Of a DNA stretch of 64,000 nucleotides, positions 47,548 to 57,038 are shown one piece after another (position 1 is the stretch's first letter; every line of letters starts with the position of its first letter). The DNA comes from Pseudomonas viciae. GTDB taxonomy: Bacteria > Pseudomonadota > Gammaproteobacteria > Pseudomonadales > Pseudomonadaceae. The notes below the pieces were generated by a model. The model ran no database searches. It saw only the letters and a list, made by a program, of their open reading frames with translations, and was not told where the DNA came from. A program made the position numbers and the translations under genes. The stretch is taken from assembly GCF_004786035.1 (NCBI RefSeq), contig NZ_CP035088.1:2144001-2208000 (forward strand), written 5' to 3'.

Positions 47548-47549
47548 CC

Positions 47550-48449
47550 TCACTGTGCGGCGCGGGCCTTGGCGACGCGCGAACCGGTCGGGCGGCCAAG
47601 CACGTCACAAATCTGCCGGCCCGCGCCGATCAATGCGTCCAGGTCGACCCCGGTCTCAATGCCCAAGCCGTTGAGCAGGTACAGCACGTCTTCGGTGGCA
47701 ACGTTACCGCTGGCGCCCTTGGCGTACGGGCAGCCACCAAGGCCGGCGATGGAGCTGTCAAACACCGCGATGCCTTCCAGCAGGCTGGCGTACACGTTGG
47801 CCATGGCCTGGCCGTAGGTGTCGTGGAAATGCCCGGCCAGTTTGTCCCGAGGTACCTGTGCGCCAACCACCTCGAACATCCTGCGCGTGGCGCCGGCGGT
47901 GCCGGTGCCGATGGTGTCGCCCAAGGAGACCTCGTAACAGCCCATTGTGTACAGTTCCCGCGCGACCCACGCGACCTGCTCGGCCTTGACCTCGCCTTCA
48001 TACGGGCAGCCCAGCACGCAGGACACATAACCGCGCACGCTGACCCCATGCTGCTTCGCGGCCTCCATGATCGGCGCGAAGCGCTCCAGGCTTTCCTGGA
48101 TGGAACAGTTGATGTTGCGCTGAGAGAACGCTTCGGACGCGGCGGCAAACACCGCCACTTCTTTCACGCCGGCCGCCAGTGCGTCTTCAAAGCCCCGCAG
48201 GTTCGGTGCCAGGGCGCCATAGGTGACGCCGGGCTTGCGCTGGATCTGCGCGAACACCTCGGCGGAGCCGGCCATTTGCGGCACCCACTTGGGCGAGACA
48301 AAACTGCCGACCTCGATGTAACCCAGGCCGGCGGCACTCAAGGCGTCTACCAGGCGCACCTTGTCGGCGACGCTGATGGGTTGCGCTTCATTCTGCAGAC
48401 CGTCGCGGGGGCCGACTTCGATCAGGCGTACAAAGGAGGGGAGGGACAT
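47550..48449 (-). CDS. liuE: hydroxymethylglutaryl-CoA lyase
   Basis: 299 residues, full length. HMG-CoA lyase signatures: VGPRDGLQNEAQPISVADKV with catalytic Arg/Asp, VSCVLGCPYEGEV, and the C-terminal GLGGCPYAKGASGNVATEDV with the Cys loop. Splits HMG-CoA to acetoacetate and acetyl-CoA, the end of leucine degradation. It is downstream of liuR (with a REPIN between) and 2.5 kb from liuABCD. Its stop touches the candidate CbrB enhancer. Confidence 0.94.
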   Translation of the reverse strand: MSLPSFVRLIEVGPRDGLQNEAQPISVADKVRLVDALSAAGLGYIEVGSFVSPKWVPQMAGSAEVFAQIQRKPGVTYGALAPNLRGFEDALAAGVKEVAVFAAASEAFSQRNINCSIQESLERFAPIMEAAKQHGVSVRGYVSCVLGCPYEGEVKAEQVAWVARELYTMGCYEVSLGDTIGTGTAGATRRMFEVVGAQVPRDKLAGHFHDTYGQAMANVYASLLEGIAVFDSSIAGLGGCPYAKGASGNVATEDVLYLLNGLGIETGVDLDALIGAGRQICDVLGRPTGSRVAKARAAQ

Positions 48450-48486
48450 GGGGATTGACCTGTAGTAGTGGGCGTGTCAATCCATT

Positions 48487-48573
48487 GTGGGGGCGGGCTT
48501 GCTCGCGAAGGCGGTGTGCCAGTCGCCAAATAGGCTGAAATAAGTCCGCATTCGCGAGCAAGCCCGCTCCCAC
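48487..48573. repeat. REPIN between liuR and liuE
   Basis: gtgggggcgggcttgctcgc (48487) and inverted ttcgcgagcaagcccgctcc (to 48573). Confidence 0.92.
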
Positions 48574-48588
48574 AATGGAATCACGTCG

Positions 48589-48990
48589 TTATTGGACGAT
48601 TTCCTGGCCCTTGATCGTCTGCTCCAGTGCCTGGATGCAGCGTTCTTCGGCGGTGTCCAGTTCGAGTTTCATCTGTTCGATGTCCAGCAGTTGCTGTTCG
48701 AGTTGTTCTCGGCGTTCGGCGATTTTCGCCAGCATGCTGTGCAGTTGTTTCTGATTGCCGCTGGTGGGGTCGTAGAGTTCGATCAGTTCGCGGCACTCGG
48801 CCAAGGAAAAACCGATGCGCTTGCCCCGCAGGATCAGCTTCAGGCTGACCTTGTCCCGCGGCGAGTAAATACGTTCCTGGCCACGTCGCTCCGGGCTCAA
48901 TAGGCCTTGTTCTTCATAGAAGCGGATGGCCCGGGTGGTGATATCCAATTCGCGGGCGAGGTCGGAGATGCTGTAAGTCTGGCTGCTCAT
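48589..48990 (-). CDS. liuR: MerR-family regulator of leucine catabolism
   Basis: 133 residues. N-terminal MerR winged helix (5-72: YSISDLARELDITTRAIRFYE) and a long coiled-coil C-terminal helix (80-125) with no metal-binding cysteine cluster, as expected for LiuR. In other pseudomonads LiuR represses liuABCDE in the absence of branched-chain acyl-CoA. A TTGACGTTCGCGTCAA palindrome lies just upstream, indicating self-control, and related palindromes lie at liuA. Followed by a REPIN and liuE. Confidence 0.92.
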   Translation of the reverse strand: MSSQTYSISDLARELDITTRAIRFYEEQGLLSPERRGQERIYSPRDKVSLKLILRGKRIGFSLAECRELIELYDPTSGNQKQLHSMLAKIAERREQLEQQLLDIEQMKLELDTAEERCIQALEQTIKGQEIVQ

Positions 48991-49035
48991 GGAAGCGCTC
49001 GAAACGAAAGGGGCTGGCGCTAAGCTAAAGGCAGG

Positions 49036-49051
49036 TTGACGTTCGCGTCAA
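49036..49051. promoter_or_regulatory. LiuR-like operator at liuR
   Basis: TTGACGTTCGCGTCAA (TTGACG - 4 bases - CGTCAA), 46 bases upstream of the liuR ATG. It matches the half-sites at liuA apart from the central bases. Confidence 0.75.
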
Positions 49052-49082
49052 GCAGTCGTAGGTGCGTTGCCTGTACAGGCCT

Positions 49083-49175
49083 CTTCGCGAGCAAGCCCGC
49101 TCCCACAGATTCTGCGTTGTACACAAATGTTGAGTGTATTGCAGGTCCAATGTGGGAGCGGGCTTGCTCGCGAAG
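49083..49175. repeat. REP pair, tail-to-tail
   Basis: cttcgcgagcaagcccgctc (from 49083) and tgtgggagcgggcttgctcg (from 49151), inverted relative to most pairs. Between liuR and the LysR gene. Confidence 0.9.
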
Positions 49176-49197
49176 AACGAGAACGCGGTCCAGAGCT

Positions 49198-50130
49198 TTA
49201 CACCACCTTATCAAGCTTCTTCTCGTGCGCCGTCACCTGCTGGCAGAGTTCGATCATCTGCTCGCGCATCCAGCGGTTGGCCGGGTCCTGGTCGGTGCTT
49301 TCGTGCCAGTACAAGTGGGTTTCCACCGGCGGCACATCGTTGACCGGCAACAGGAAGGCGTGCAGATCGTGACGACGGGCAAAGCGCTCGGGGACGGTCA
49401 TGACCATGTCGGTCTGCTGCAGCACCTGGGACGCCATCAGGTAATGCTGGGAACGCAGGGCGATCTTGCGCTGGATGCCCATCTTGCCGAGGGCCAGGTC
49501 GACATAACCGAGCCCGTTGCGGCGGCTGGAAATATGCACGTGGGTCTGGGCCAGGTAATCGTCGAGGCTGATCTTCTCCTTGCCCGCCAGCGGGTGCCCC
49601 TTGCGCATGGCGCACACGTAGCGGTCTTCCATCAGCTTGACGTGGCGCACCTGCGGGTCGGTGTTGAGCGGCGCGTCCACGGCGAAGTCGAGGCGCCCGG
49701 CGGCCAGTTCCTTGGTGGTTTCACGGCGTTTGGACAGGAAACTCTCGATGGCCACGGTCGGTGCCAGGCGGCGCAGACGTTGGAACAACGGCGGCAGGAT
49801 CACGCCTTCGGTGAGGTCGGTCATGCTGATGCGGTAGGTCTTGACCGCCTGCAACGGGTTGAAAATCCGGCTTTCCTGCACCGACACCCGCAGCAACGAC
49901 AGGGCATTGCGCACCGGGCCGATGATGTTCTGCGCCATGGGCGTGGGCACCATGCCCTGGGCGGTGCGCACGAACAGCGGGTCGTTGAAGGTCTCCCGCA
50001 GGCGCGCCAGGGCATTGGACACGGCCGGCTGCGTGATGCCGACGATCTGCCCGGCGCGGGTCAGGTTGGCTTCGGTGTAGATCGCATCGAAGACAATGAA
50101 AAGGTTGAGGTCGACCTTGCTCAGATTCAT
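49198..50130 (-). CDS. LysR-family regulator (NodD-like group)
   Basis: 310 residues. HTH at the N terminus (MNLSKVDLNLFIVFDAIYTE, then LTRAGQIVGITQPAVSNALARLR) of the NodD/Pcp-like LysR group, with an effector domain after residue 90. It is divergent from the acyl-CoA dehydrogenase gene at 50308, its probable target, across 177 bases. Ligand unknown. Confidence 0.9.
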   Translation of the reverse strand: MNLSKVDLNLFIVFDAIYTEANLTRAGQIVGITQPAVSNALARLRETFNDPLFVRTAQGMVPTPMAQNIIGPVRNALSLLRVSVQESRIFNPLQAVKTYRISMTDLTEGVILPPLFQRLRRLAPTVAIESFLSKRRETTKELAAGRLDFAVDAPLNTDPQVRHVKLMEDRYVCAMRKGHPLAGKEKISLDDYLAQTHVHISSRRNGLGYVDLALGKMGIQRKIALRSQHYLMASQVLQQTDMVMTVPERFARRHDLHAFLLPVNDVPPVETHLYWHESTDQDPANRWMREQMIELCQQVTAHEKKLDKVV

Positions 50131-50307
50131 GGCGCTGCACTCTTATTCTTGGACGTGTTGTGAGGTGCCGGGTGGCGATGCGAATCAGTGAAACATATAT
50201 CGGTGATGAATGTTAATACACGCCGAGAATAGGTTAGGTAAATTTTCGTAGCTGAACTAGCATCGATTTCATGACCTAAAACAACCTCTGCCAAGAAGGT
50301 GCTGCTC

Positions 50308-51537
50308 ATGGATTTCGCCTATTCCCCCAAGGTTCAGGAACTGCGTGAACGTGTCACGGCGTTCATGGATGCCTACGTTTACCCGGCCGAAGCGGTGTTC
50401 GAACGGCAAGTGGCCGAAGGCGACCGCTGGCAGCCCACGGCCATCATGGAAGAGCTCAAGGCCAAGGCCAAGGCTGAGGGTTTGTGGAACCTGTTCCTGC
50501 CCGAGTCCGAACTGGGTGCCGGCCTGACCAACCTGGAATATGCACCGTTGGCAGAGATCATGGGCCGCTCGCTGTTGGGGCCGGAGCCGTTCAACTGCTC
50601 GGCGCCGGATACCGGCAACATGGAAGTGCTGGTGCGCTACGCCAATGAAGAGCAGAAGCAGCGTTGGCTGGAGCCGCTGCTGCGCGGCGAGATCCGCTCG
50701 GCTTTCGCCATGACCGAGCCGGACGTTGCCTCCTCGGACGCCACCAACATGGCCGCCCGTGCCGAGCGCGATGGTGACCAGTGGGTGATCAATGGCAAGA
50801 AGTGGTGGACCTCAGGGGCCTGTGACCCGCGCTGCAAGATCCTGATCTTCATGGGGCTGAGCAACCCCGATGCACCACGGCATGCCCAGCATTCGATGAT
50901 TCTGGTGCCGGTGGACATCCCTGGGGTCAAAATCGTCCGGCCACTGCCGGTGTTCGGCTACGATGACGCGCCGCACGGGCATGCCGAAGTGCTGTTCGAT
51001 AACGTGCGAGTGCCGTACGAAAACGTCCTGCTGGGTGAAGGCCGCGGCTTTGAAATTGCCCAGGGTCGCCTTGGCCCAGGCCGGATTCACCACTGCATGC
51101 GTTCCATCGGCATGGCCGAGCGCGCCTTGGAGTTGATGTGCAAGCGGGCCGTGAGCCGCACTGCCTTCGGCCAGCCATTGGCGCGCCTGGGCGGTAACGT
51201 CGACAAGATCGCCGACTCGCGGATGGAGATCGACATGGCGCGCCTGCTGACGCTGAAAGCGGCGTACATGATGGACACCGTCGGCAATAAAGTGGCCAAG
51301 AGCGAAATTGCCCAGATCAAGGTCGTCGCGCCGAACGTGGCCTTGAAAGTCATCGATAGGGCGATCCAGATCCACGGTGGGGCCGGGGTCTCCAACGATT
51401 TCCCGCTGGCCTACATGTACGCCATGCAGCGCACCCTGCGCCTGGCCGACGGCCCGGATGAAGTCCACCGCGCCGCCATCGGCAAGTTCGAGATCGGCAA
51501 ATACGTGCCTAAGGAAATGCTGCGTAGCAAGGGCTAG
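50308..51537 (+). CDS. acyl-CoA dehydrogenase family protein
   Basis: 409 residues from ATG 50308 (aagaagg 9 bases upstream; a GTG at 50299 overlaps that site). Acyl-CoA dehydrogenase fold: [55 protein letters not shown], and [20 protein letters not shown] near the end. The family has a broad range of CoA substrates and this subgroup is often linked with long or branched chains; the exact substrate is not visible. Likely controlled by the divergent LysR protein. Confidence 0.9.
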   Translation: MDFAYSPKVQELRERVTAFMDAYVYPAEAVFERQVAEGDRWQPTAIMEELKAKAKAEGLWNLFLPESELGAGLTNLEYAPLAEIMGRSLLGPEPFNCSAPDTGNMEVLVRYANEEQKQRWLEPLLRGEIRSAFAMTEPDVASSDATNMAARAERDGDQWVINGKKWWTSGACDPRCKILIFMGLSNPDAPRHAQHSMILVPVDIPGVKIVRPLPVFGYDDAPHGHAEVLFDNVRVPYENVLLGEGRGFEIAQGRLGPGRIHHCMRSIGMAERALELMCKRAVSRTAFGQPLARLGGNVDKIADSRMEIDMARLLTLKAAYMMDTVGNKVAKSEIAQIKVVAPNVALKVIDRAIQIHGGAGVSNDFPLAYMYAMQRTLRLADGPDEVHRAAIGKFEIGKYVPKEMLRSKG

Positions 51538-51558
51538 GAGCTGGCCCACCAAGGGCCT

Positions 51559-51605
51559 CTGTGGGAGCAAGCTTTGCTCCCACAGGCTAATCCTGTGGGA
51601 GCGAG
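51559..51605. repeat. REP-derived hairpin plus partial copy
   Basis: A perfect 27-base hairpin ctgtgggagcaagctttgct...cacag (51559-51585) followed by a partial copy cctgtgggagcgag (51592-51605). It may act as terminator for the convergent genes. Confidence 0.85.
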
Positions 51606-51610
51606 TTCGC

Positions 51611-52480
51611 TTACTCCTTGACGCTCATGTACTCCTCGGCCCAACGGATGTACTCCTCGGGCTGGGTGTAGGTGTGGGTCAGTTCGGTGGCGCTGAGATC
51701 CGACGCCTGGGTGAAGATCTGCCGTTGTTCACGAAGGCTGTCGTAGGTGGCCTTGATCGCGGCGAAATAGGCGCCGTGGCCGTCGATGGTGACTCGCACA
51801 CCCAGCTCAGCCAGGCGTTTGTCGTCGCGCAACTTCGGGTTGCCATAGGTGACGAGCATCAACGGCAGCGTCAGGTTCTCGCTGATCTGCTCCAGGTGTT
51901 CGAAGTCCTGCACACCCACCATGCAAATCCCATCCGCCCCGGCACGCTCATATTGCTGGGTGCGGCTGATGATTTCCTGGACCGGCAAAATCCCGGCATT
52001 GGTACGGGCAATGATCGCCATTTCCGAATCGACTCGCGCCTCCAGTGCTGCGCGAATCTTGCCGACGCCTTCGGCCACGCCGATCAAATCGGTGGATTTA
52101 CGCCCAAACTGGGCCGGCAGCAAGGTGTCCTCGATGGTCAGCGCCGCCACGCCGGCGCGTTCCAGTTCGATGATGGTGCGCATCACGTTCAGGGCATTGC
52201 CGTAGCCGTGGTCGGCGTCGGCAATCACCGGCAGTTGGGCCACACGGCCGATGCGGGTGGCCTGTTCGGCGAATTCGCTGAGGGTGATCAGGGCGAAGTC
52301 CGGCGCGCCCAACACTTGCAACGACGCGACCGAGCCACCCAGGATCCCCACTTCAAACCCCAGGTCGGCGGCGATGCGCGCCGACATTGGGTCAAACACC
52401 GAGGCGGTGTGGTAGCAGGTTTTGGAAGCCAGCAGTTGACGAAAATTGCGACGCAAATCTTGATGGGAAAGCCTGGACAT
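51611..52480 (-). CDS. oxaloacetate decarboxylase, PEP mutase/isocitrate lyase family
   Basis: 289 residues from ATG 52480 ([17 protein letters not shown]). Closely follows the pattern of P. aeruginosa PA4872, which I know as an oxaloacetate decarboxylase: [59 protein letters not shown] with the metal-binding Asp residues, and [11 protein letters not shown]. Probably cytosolic and Mg-dependent. Downstream of aruG on the same strand (156-base gap), but there is no direct evidence of co-function. Confidence 0.88.
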   Translation of the reverse strand: MSRLSHQDLRRNFRQLLASKTCYHTASVFDPMSARIAADLGFEVGILGGSVASLQVLGAPDFALITLSEFAEQATRIGRVAQLPVIADADHGYGNALNVMRTIIELERAGVAALTIEDTLLPAQFGRKSTDLIGVAEGVGKIRAALEARVDSEMAIIARTNAGILPVQEIISRTQQYERAGADGICMVGVQDFEHLEQISENLTLPLMLVTYGNPKLRDDKRLAELGVRVTIDGHGAYFAAIKATYDSLREQRQIFTQASDLSATELTHTYTQPEEYIRWAEEYMSVKE

Positions 52481-52636
52481 ATGAGTTCCACCAATGGAAT
52501 GGAAAGGCTTGAGCAAAAGTGTCAACGCCGAAGGAACAAAAGGCTATCACGTGGGAGACGCAAAGATGATGACGAATGCGCATGGGCGATGCCGTCCCTG
52601 CATCGAAAAAAGGCGATATTGAGCCCAACCCGCGGG

Positions 52637-53671
52637 TTACGCCGCTACCGCCTGTCGTCCCTGTTTGAGCAGCGCCACGGCGCGCACCATGTCACCCGGT
52701 TGTACTTGCAGGCGTTTGGCGGTGAGCCGGTCGACCAGCAGACTCTGACCATGCTGGCGTGCCCGGGCACTGGTCACGCGGCAGTTCGCCAGACGTCGGT
52801 TATGGATCAACCAGACCGGAGCTTGTTCGTCCGGCGTGCCGATGGCCAGGGTCAACGACTGGCTGTCGCGCACGGTGCGGATCTTCGAAACCGGCGCCTC
52901 GATGACCGGGCCGGCGTCGAAAATATCGATATAGCCTTTATGAGAGAACCCCTCGGCGCCGAGAATCTTCATGGCTGGCTCGGTATTCGGGTGGGCCTTG
53001 CCGATCACCGCCTGGGCCTGTTCAGTGAGCAGGCAGGTGTACAGCGGCTGGCGCGGCATCAACTCGGCAATGAACGATTTGTTGCCCATGCCGGACAACT
53101 GGTCGGCGTAGCTGAAATCCTTCTTGAAAAAGTGCCGTCCCAGGCTATCCCAGAACGGTGAGCAACCTTGCTCGTCGGCGTGGCCGCGCAATTCGGCGAT
53201 CATTTTCTCGCCGAACAGCTCTGAGAACTCGGCCACGAACAGCAGGCGCGCCAGGGACAGCAGGCGTCCATTGTGGCCACGGCGTTGCTCGGGGTGCAGG
53301 AACAACGAGCAGATTTCCGATTGCCCGGTCATTTCGTTGTTGAGAAACAGCGTCGGGATCTGTCGCTGGATGCCCAGCTCCGGTGCCGAACTGACGGTCA
53401 CCCCAACGCGGTAGTTGTACCAAGGCTCGCGTAATCCCACCGCACCGGTCAGGGCGCTGATGCCCACTACTTGCCGGTCATCATCCTCGAGCACGAACAG
53501 GTAATCGGCGTCGGCACGTTCGACTTGCCCGGCAAAGGTGCGCTGGGCCCAGCGAACGCGATGGGCCAGGCGCTCTTCGTTGGCCGGCAGGCTGGTGAAC
53601 CCGGGGCCCGCGCAGCGGGCAAGGTCCAGCAGGGCGGGCAGGTCGGTGATGGCGACCGGGCGGACAATCAT
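52637..53671 (-). CDS. aruG: arginine N-succinyltransferase, subunit beta
   Basis: 344 residues of the AstA/AruFG family: MIVRPVAITDLPALLDLA start, LEDDDRQVVGISALTGAVG, CSLFLHPEQRRGHNGRLLSL (acyl-CoA binding GNAT-like region), and FKKDFSYADQLSGMGNKSFI. Together with AruF it transfers succinate from succinyl-CoA to arginine or ornithine in the AST pathway. The rest of the AST operon (aruC, aruD, aruB, aruE) is not next to it, so this is probably a second copy or a dispersed set. Confidence 0.9.
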   Translation of the reverse strand: MIVRPVAITDLPALLDLARCAGPGFTSLPANEERLAHRVRWAQRTFAGQVERADADYLFVLEDDDRQVVGISALTGAVGLREPWYNYRVGVTVSSAPELGIQRQIPTLFLNNEMTGQSEICSLFLHPEQRRGHNGRLLSLARLLFVAEFSELFGEKMIAELRGHADEQGCSPFWDSLGRHFFKKDFSYADQLSGMGNKSFIAELMPRQPLYTCLLTEQAQAVIGKAHPNTEPAMKILGAEGFSHKGYIDIFDAGPVIEAPVSKIRTVRDSQSLTLAIGTPDEQAPVWLIHNRRLANCRVTSARARQHGQSLLVDRLTAKRLQVQPGDMVRAVALLKQGRQAVAA

Positions 53672-53732
53672 GAGGCAGCTCCTTCATCGTGTCGGTCCAA
53701 GCGCGGATACGCAACACGGGCTCCAGTGAGAT

Positions 53733-54749
53733 TCATAAGGCAACCACCCGGATCGGCTGGCCATCCGTGACGCCCAGGGCGGCCAGCATGTCTGGCGACA
53801 ACACCACGGCGCCCTCGGTATTGACGTCCAGTTCGGCCACGATCGCCCGGTAGCTTCCAAGCCCATCATTGCTCACCAGATAGCGGCCGCGGGCGTCGAT
53901 CTGCGGGCTTTGCCGAGCCGTGGCAATCTGGCTTTGCGTGATGGAGCGGATGTTGGCGACACGGGCATGCAACGTCGGCCCGCCGTCGAAGATGTCCACG
54001 TAGCTGTTGGTTTCGAAACCCTCGCGCTCCAGAATGTCGAAGGCTTCCTGGCCGTCGGGATGCACCCGGCCGATGCAAGCCTGGGCCTGCGCCGGCAACA
54101 TTGGCACGTAGATCGGGTATTGCGGCATCAGCTCGGCCAGAAAGGTACGGCTTTGCAGGCCGCACAAGCGTTCGGCCTCGACGTAGGGCAGGTCGAAGAA
54201 GTGCTTGCCGATGGCATCCCAGAACGGCGACTGGCCGTCTTCGCTGCTGAAACCGACGATCTCCGTGATCACCGATTCGGCAAAGCGCTGAGGGTGCGCG
54301 GCGATAAACATCAGCCGGGCCCGCGACAGCAGTTCTGATTCGGGCGTGCGAACCCGCTCGGCGTCGATGTGAAACCCACGCAACAGTGTCTGGCCGTTGA
54401 GGTCCTGGCACAGCGACAGCGCGGGTACACCATGGTGGATATTCAGTTCCCGGGATTCGCTGGAGAACGGCCGGTTGCGCAGGCTGTAGAACGGTTCGTT
54501 GCAACCGGTGTTGGAGAGGATTTCCGAACAGCCGGCCAGGTGCCCGGATACCAGGTCCTGCAGGACAAAAAAATAATTCTCGCCGCCAGGGCTTTGCACG
54601 TCGGCCTCGAACGAGGCGCACGAGTCGAGGATTTTTTCCCGCAGGCGCTCGGTATCGTCCGGCAGCGAGGTCACGCCTACCAGGCTGTTGCGGGCCAGCT
54701 GCTGCAACTGCGGCAGGTCGCTTAATTGAACTGGACGTAAGGCCAGCAT
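53733..54749 (-). CDS. aruF: arginine N-succinyltransferase, subunit alpha
   Basis: 338 residues from ATG 54749 (MLALRPVQLSDLPQLQQLA). AruF-type: GENYFFVLQDLVSGHLAGCS, RGFHIDAERVRTPESELLSR, and EREGFETNSYVDIFDGGPTL in the shared C-terminal region. Paired with aruG (61-base gap). The pair sits at the end of the RpiR - hydrolase - ligase - permease cluster, which suggests succinylation of a related guanidino or amino compound rather than only arginine (inference). Confidence 0.9.
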   Translation of the reverse strand: MLALRPVQLSDLPQLQQLARNSLVGVTSLPDDTERLREKILDSCASFEADVQSPGGENYFFVLQDLVSGHLAGCSEILSNTGCNEPFYSLRNRPFSSESRELNIHHGVPALSLCQDLNGQTLLRGFHIDAERVRTPESELLSRARLMFIAAHPQRFAESVITEIVGFSSEDGQSPFWDAIGKHFFDLPYVEAERLCGLQSRTFLAELMPQYPIYVPMLPAQAQACIGRVHPDGQEAFDILEREGFETNSYVDIFDGGPTLHARVANIRSITQSQIATARQSPQIDARGRYLVSNDGLGSYRAIVAELDVNTEGAVVLSPDMLAALGVTDGQPIRVVAL

Positions 54750-54771
54750 GGATTGCACTCCTGTTCCAGAG

Positions 54772-54794
54772 AGCCCGGTGACCAGCACCGGGCT
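54772..54794. other. hairpin between the APC permease and aruF
   Basis: 9-bp stem agcccggtg / caccgggct without a T tract; possible processing or attenuation site within the operon. Confidence 0.5.
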
Positions 54795-54859
54795 TGACGA
54801 TCACTGTCGATCTCCACGCGTACTCACTACGGCAGGTCGAACCCTTCGACCGCCGAACT

Positions 54860-56209
54860 TCACTGAGCGGCCGGATCGGGCAACGCAGTGCGGCTGCCGA
54901 ATTTATTCAGCACGCACAGATAGACCACGCCTGCGGCAATCCAGATCAGGCCGAGCTTCTGCGCATCCACGCCCATGTTGTACATGATGGCCGCGACGAT
55001 CACGAAGCCGACCAGCGGGCAGATCAGATGGCGAATCACCTGGCCGGAGCGCTGGCGGCGCCAGTAATGGTTGATCACGGTGATGTGCAGCAACATGAAG
55101 CCGCTCAGGGCGCCGAAGTTGACCAGGGAGGTCAGGGTGTCCACGGCATTGATAAACAGGTAGCAGATCAATAGCGACAGCACGGCGACCAGATAAATGC
55201 TCAGGTACGGGGTGTTGTGTTTCGGATGGACCTTGGCCAGCACCTTGGGCAACTTGCCGTCCCGGGCCATGCCGAACAACAGCCGCGACACCGCCGCTTG
55301 CGAGGTGATCGCCACCGCCACGCCCCAGGCCAGCGCCGTGGCGACAGCGGTCAAGGTTGCCAGCCAGCTGCCGGCCGCCAGTTCGGCGATTTCATAGAAT
55401 GCGGTGTCAGCTGACTTGAAGCCCATGCCGGCCGCCAGGTCAGTGGCGATCCAGGTCTGCACCACGAAAATCGCCCCCATCACCAGCAAGGTCACCAACG
55501 CTGCCTTGCCGACGCTGCGGCCCGGGTCGCCCTTGATTTCTTCGGCCAGGGTGGAAATGGCGTCGAACCCCAAAAACGACAACACGGCGATGGACACGGC
55601 TTGCATCAGCAGGGCGAAGTTGAAGTGTTCCGGGCTGTACAGCGGCGCCAGGGTCAGTTGGCCGTTACCGCCGCCGCTGTGCAGGGCATTCCAGGCGTAG
55701 AACAGGAAAATCCCCAGTACCACCAGTTGTGCCAGCAGGAAAATAATGTTCATCCGTGCGGTGAAGGTGATGCCCCGCAGGTTGACGAAGGTCGCACTTA
55801 CCAGGAACGCGAGGATGAAACCGACCTTGGGAATGTCCGGGTACAGATGATTCAACGCCATGGCGGCGTAGACATACAGCAGCGGCGGGATCAGCAGGTA
55901 GTCCAGCAGCATCAGCCAGCCCGCGATGAACCCGACGTGTGGGTTGAGGCCTCGTTGTGCGTAGGAATAGACGGAACCGGCCACCGGAAAAGCCCGGGCC
56001 ATGCTGCCGTAGCTCAACGCGGTGAACAGCATCGCCACCATGCCGATGATATACGCCAGCGGCACCATCCCCGGGGCCTCGGCGTTCACGTAGCCATACA
56101 CGCCAAACGGGGCGATGGGGATCATGAAAATCATCCCGTACACCACCAGGTCCGTCAGTGACAGGCTGCGCTTCAATTCCTGTTTGTAGCCAAATGCCTC
56201 GATACTCAT
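54860..56209 (-). CDS. APC-family amino acid/polyamine permease (PuuP-like)
   Basis: 449 residues, about 12 transmembrane helices. N-terminal substrate motif MIFMIPIAPFGVYGYVN, then GSMARAFPVAGSVYSYAQRG and FLGFDAISTLAEEIKGDPGR, as in putrescine importers of the APC superfamily. Likely brings a polyamine or cationic amino acid into the cell for the ligase and hydrolases encoded upstream. 76 bases after the N-formylglutamate amidohydrolase-like gene. Confidence 0.92.
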   Translation of the reverse strand: MSIEAFGYKQELKRSLSLTDLVVYGMIFMIPIAPFGVYGYVNAEAPGMVPLAYIIGMVAMLFTALSYGSMARAFPVAGSVYSYAQRGLNPHVGFIAGWLMLLDYLLIPPLLYVYAAMALNHLYPDIPKVGFILAFLVSATFVNLRGITFTARMNIIFLLAQLVVLGIFLFYAWNALHSGGGNGQLTLAPLYSPEHFNFALLMQAVSIAVLSFLGFDAISTLAEEIKGDPGRSVGKAALVTLLVMGAIFVVQTWIATDLAAGMGFKSADTAFYEIAELAAGSWLATLTAVATALAWGVAVAITSQAAVSRLLFGMARDGKLPKVLAKVHPKHNTPYLSIYLVAVLSLLICYLFINAVDTLTSLVNFGALSGFMLLHITVINHYWRRQRSGQVIRHLICPLVGFVIVAAIMYNMGVDAQKLGLIWIAAGVVYLCVLNKFGSRTALPDPAAQ

Positions 56210-56285
56210 GAGCCGTTCTCCTTCTCAGCTGTGTGTGGGTGTGCTCTTGCTTGTCGCTTGCCGCTCAAACCTCGCCGCTGCGTTC

Positions 56286-57038
56286 CTACAACAACGGGGC
56301 CAGGTAAGCGCTCCAGGTTCGCACCGCGTCGGGGCTGCGCAGCAGGTCGTTGCGCACTTCGATCAACACCGAATCCAGGCCGCGTCCATCGCCGTGCACC
56401 GGGACCGTCATGTCGGTCAGAGGGTTGATCTTGTAGGGCTGGTTGCCCGCCGCGCGCAGCGAATGCCGGCCCAGCCCGTCGACGATGCGTTGGGCGTAAT
56501 CCTTGGCTTCGCCGAACAGTACGCCGGCTTCCAGCGCGCGCGGTTGGCCGTAGAACACCGGTGTAAAACTGTGGATGCCCACTACCCGCACCAACCGGTC
56601 GGCGGCCAGGCGCTGGTCGATCAACGCCCGCAGCCGATCATGGAACGGGTGGAACAGGCGCTGCTGGCGATAGGCACGAGTGGCCTCGTCCAGGGAATGG
56701 TTGCCCGGGACCTGGTAGATCTCGCTCTGGGCCGGAATGCTATCGGACACGTGAAGCGGGCGGTTCAGGTCGATCAATAACCGTGAATAATTGGCCGACA
56801 GCAAGGTCGCGCCCAACGTTTCGGCCAGGCGTTCGGCCAGGGCCAGGGCGCCGATGTCCCAGGCGATGTGCTCCTGGGCGGCTGTTTCATCCAGGCCCAG
56901 GTCATTCAGGGCTTCGGGCATGAAGCGGCTGGCGTGTTCGCACACCAGCAGCACCGGGTGCTCGGAGTCTTCCCGGAGCAGCCGGTAGGCCGGTCCGGTG
57001 TAGAGGCCTGATTCAGCACACTCAATAGATTCGCGCAT
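56286..57038 (-). CDS. N-formylglutamate amidohydrolase-like protein
   Basis: 250 residues from ATG 57038 (a GTG at 57047 is the alternative); it overlaps the ligase gene end by 17 bases. FGase family: LLVCEHASRFMPEALNDLGL, AWDIGALALAERLAETL, LIDLNRPLH and VVGIHSFTPVFYGQPR. Known relatives hydrolyse N-formylglutamate in histidine breakdown; there are no hut genes here, so another N-acyl or gamma-amide substrate is more likely. Translationally coupled to the upstream glutamine synthetase-like gene. Confidence 0.87.
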   Translation of the reverse strand: MRESIECAESGLYTGPAYRLLREDSEHPVLLVCEHASRFMPEALNDLGLDETAAQEHIAWDIGALALAERLAETLGATLLSANYSRLLIDLNRPLHVSDSIPAQSEIYQVPGNHSLDEATRAYRQQRLFHPFHDRLRALIDQRLAADRLVRVVGIHSFTPVFYGQPRALEAGVLFGEAKDYAQRIVDGLGRHSLRAAGNQPYKINPLTDMTVPVHGDGRGLDSVLIEVRNDLLRSPDAVRTWSAYLAPLL

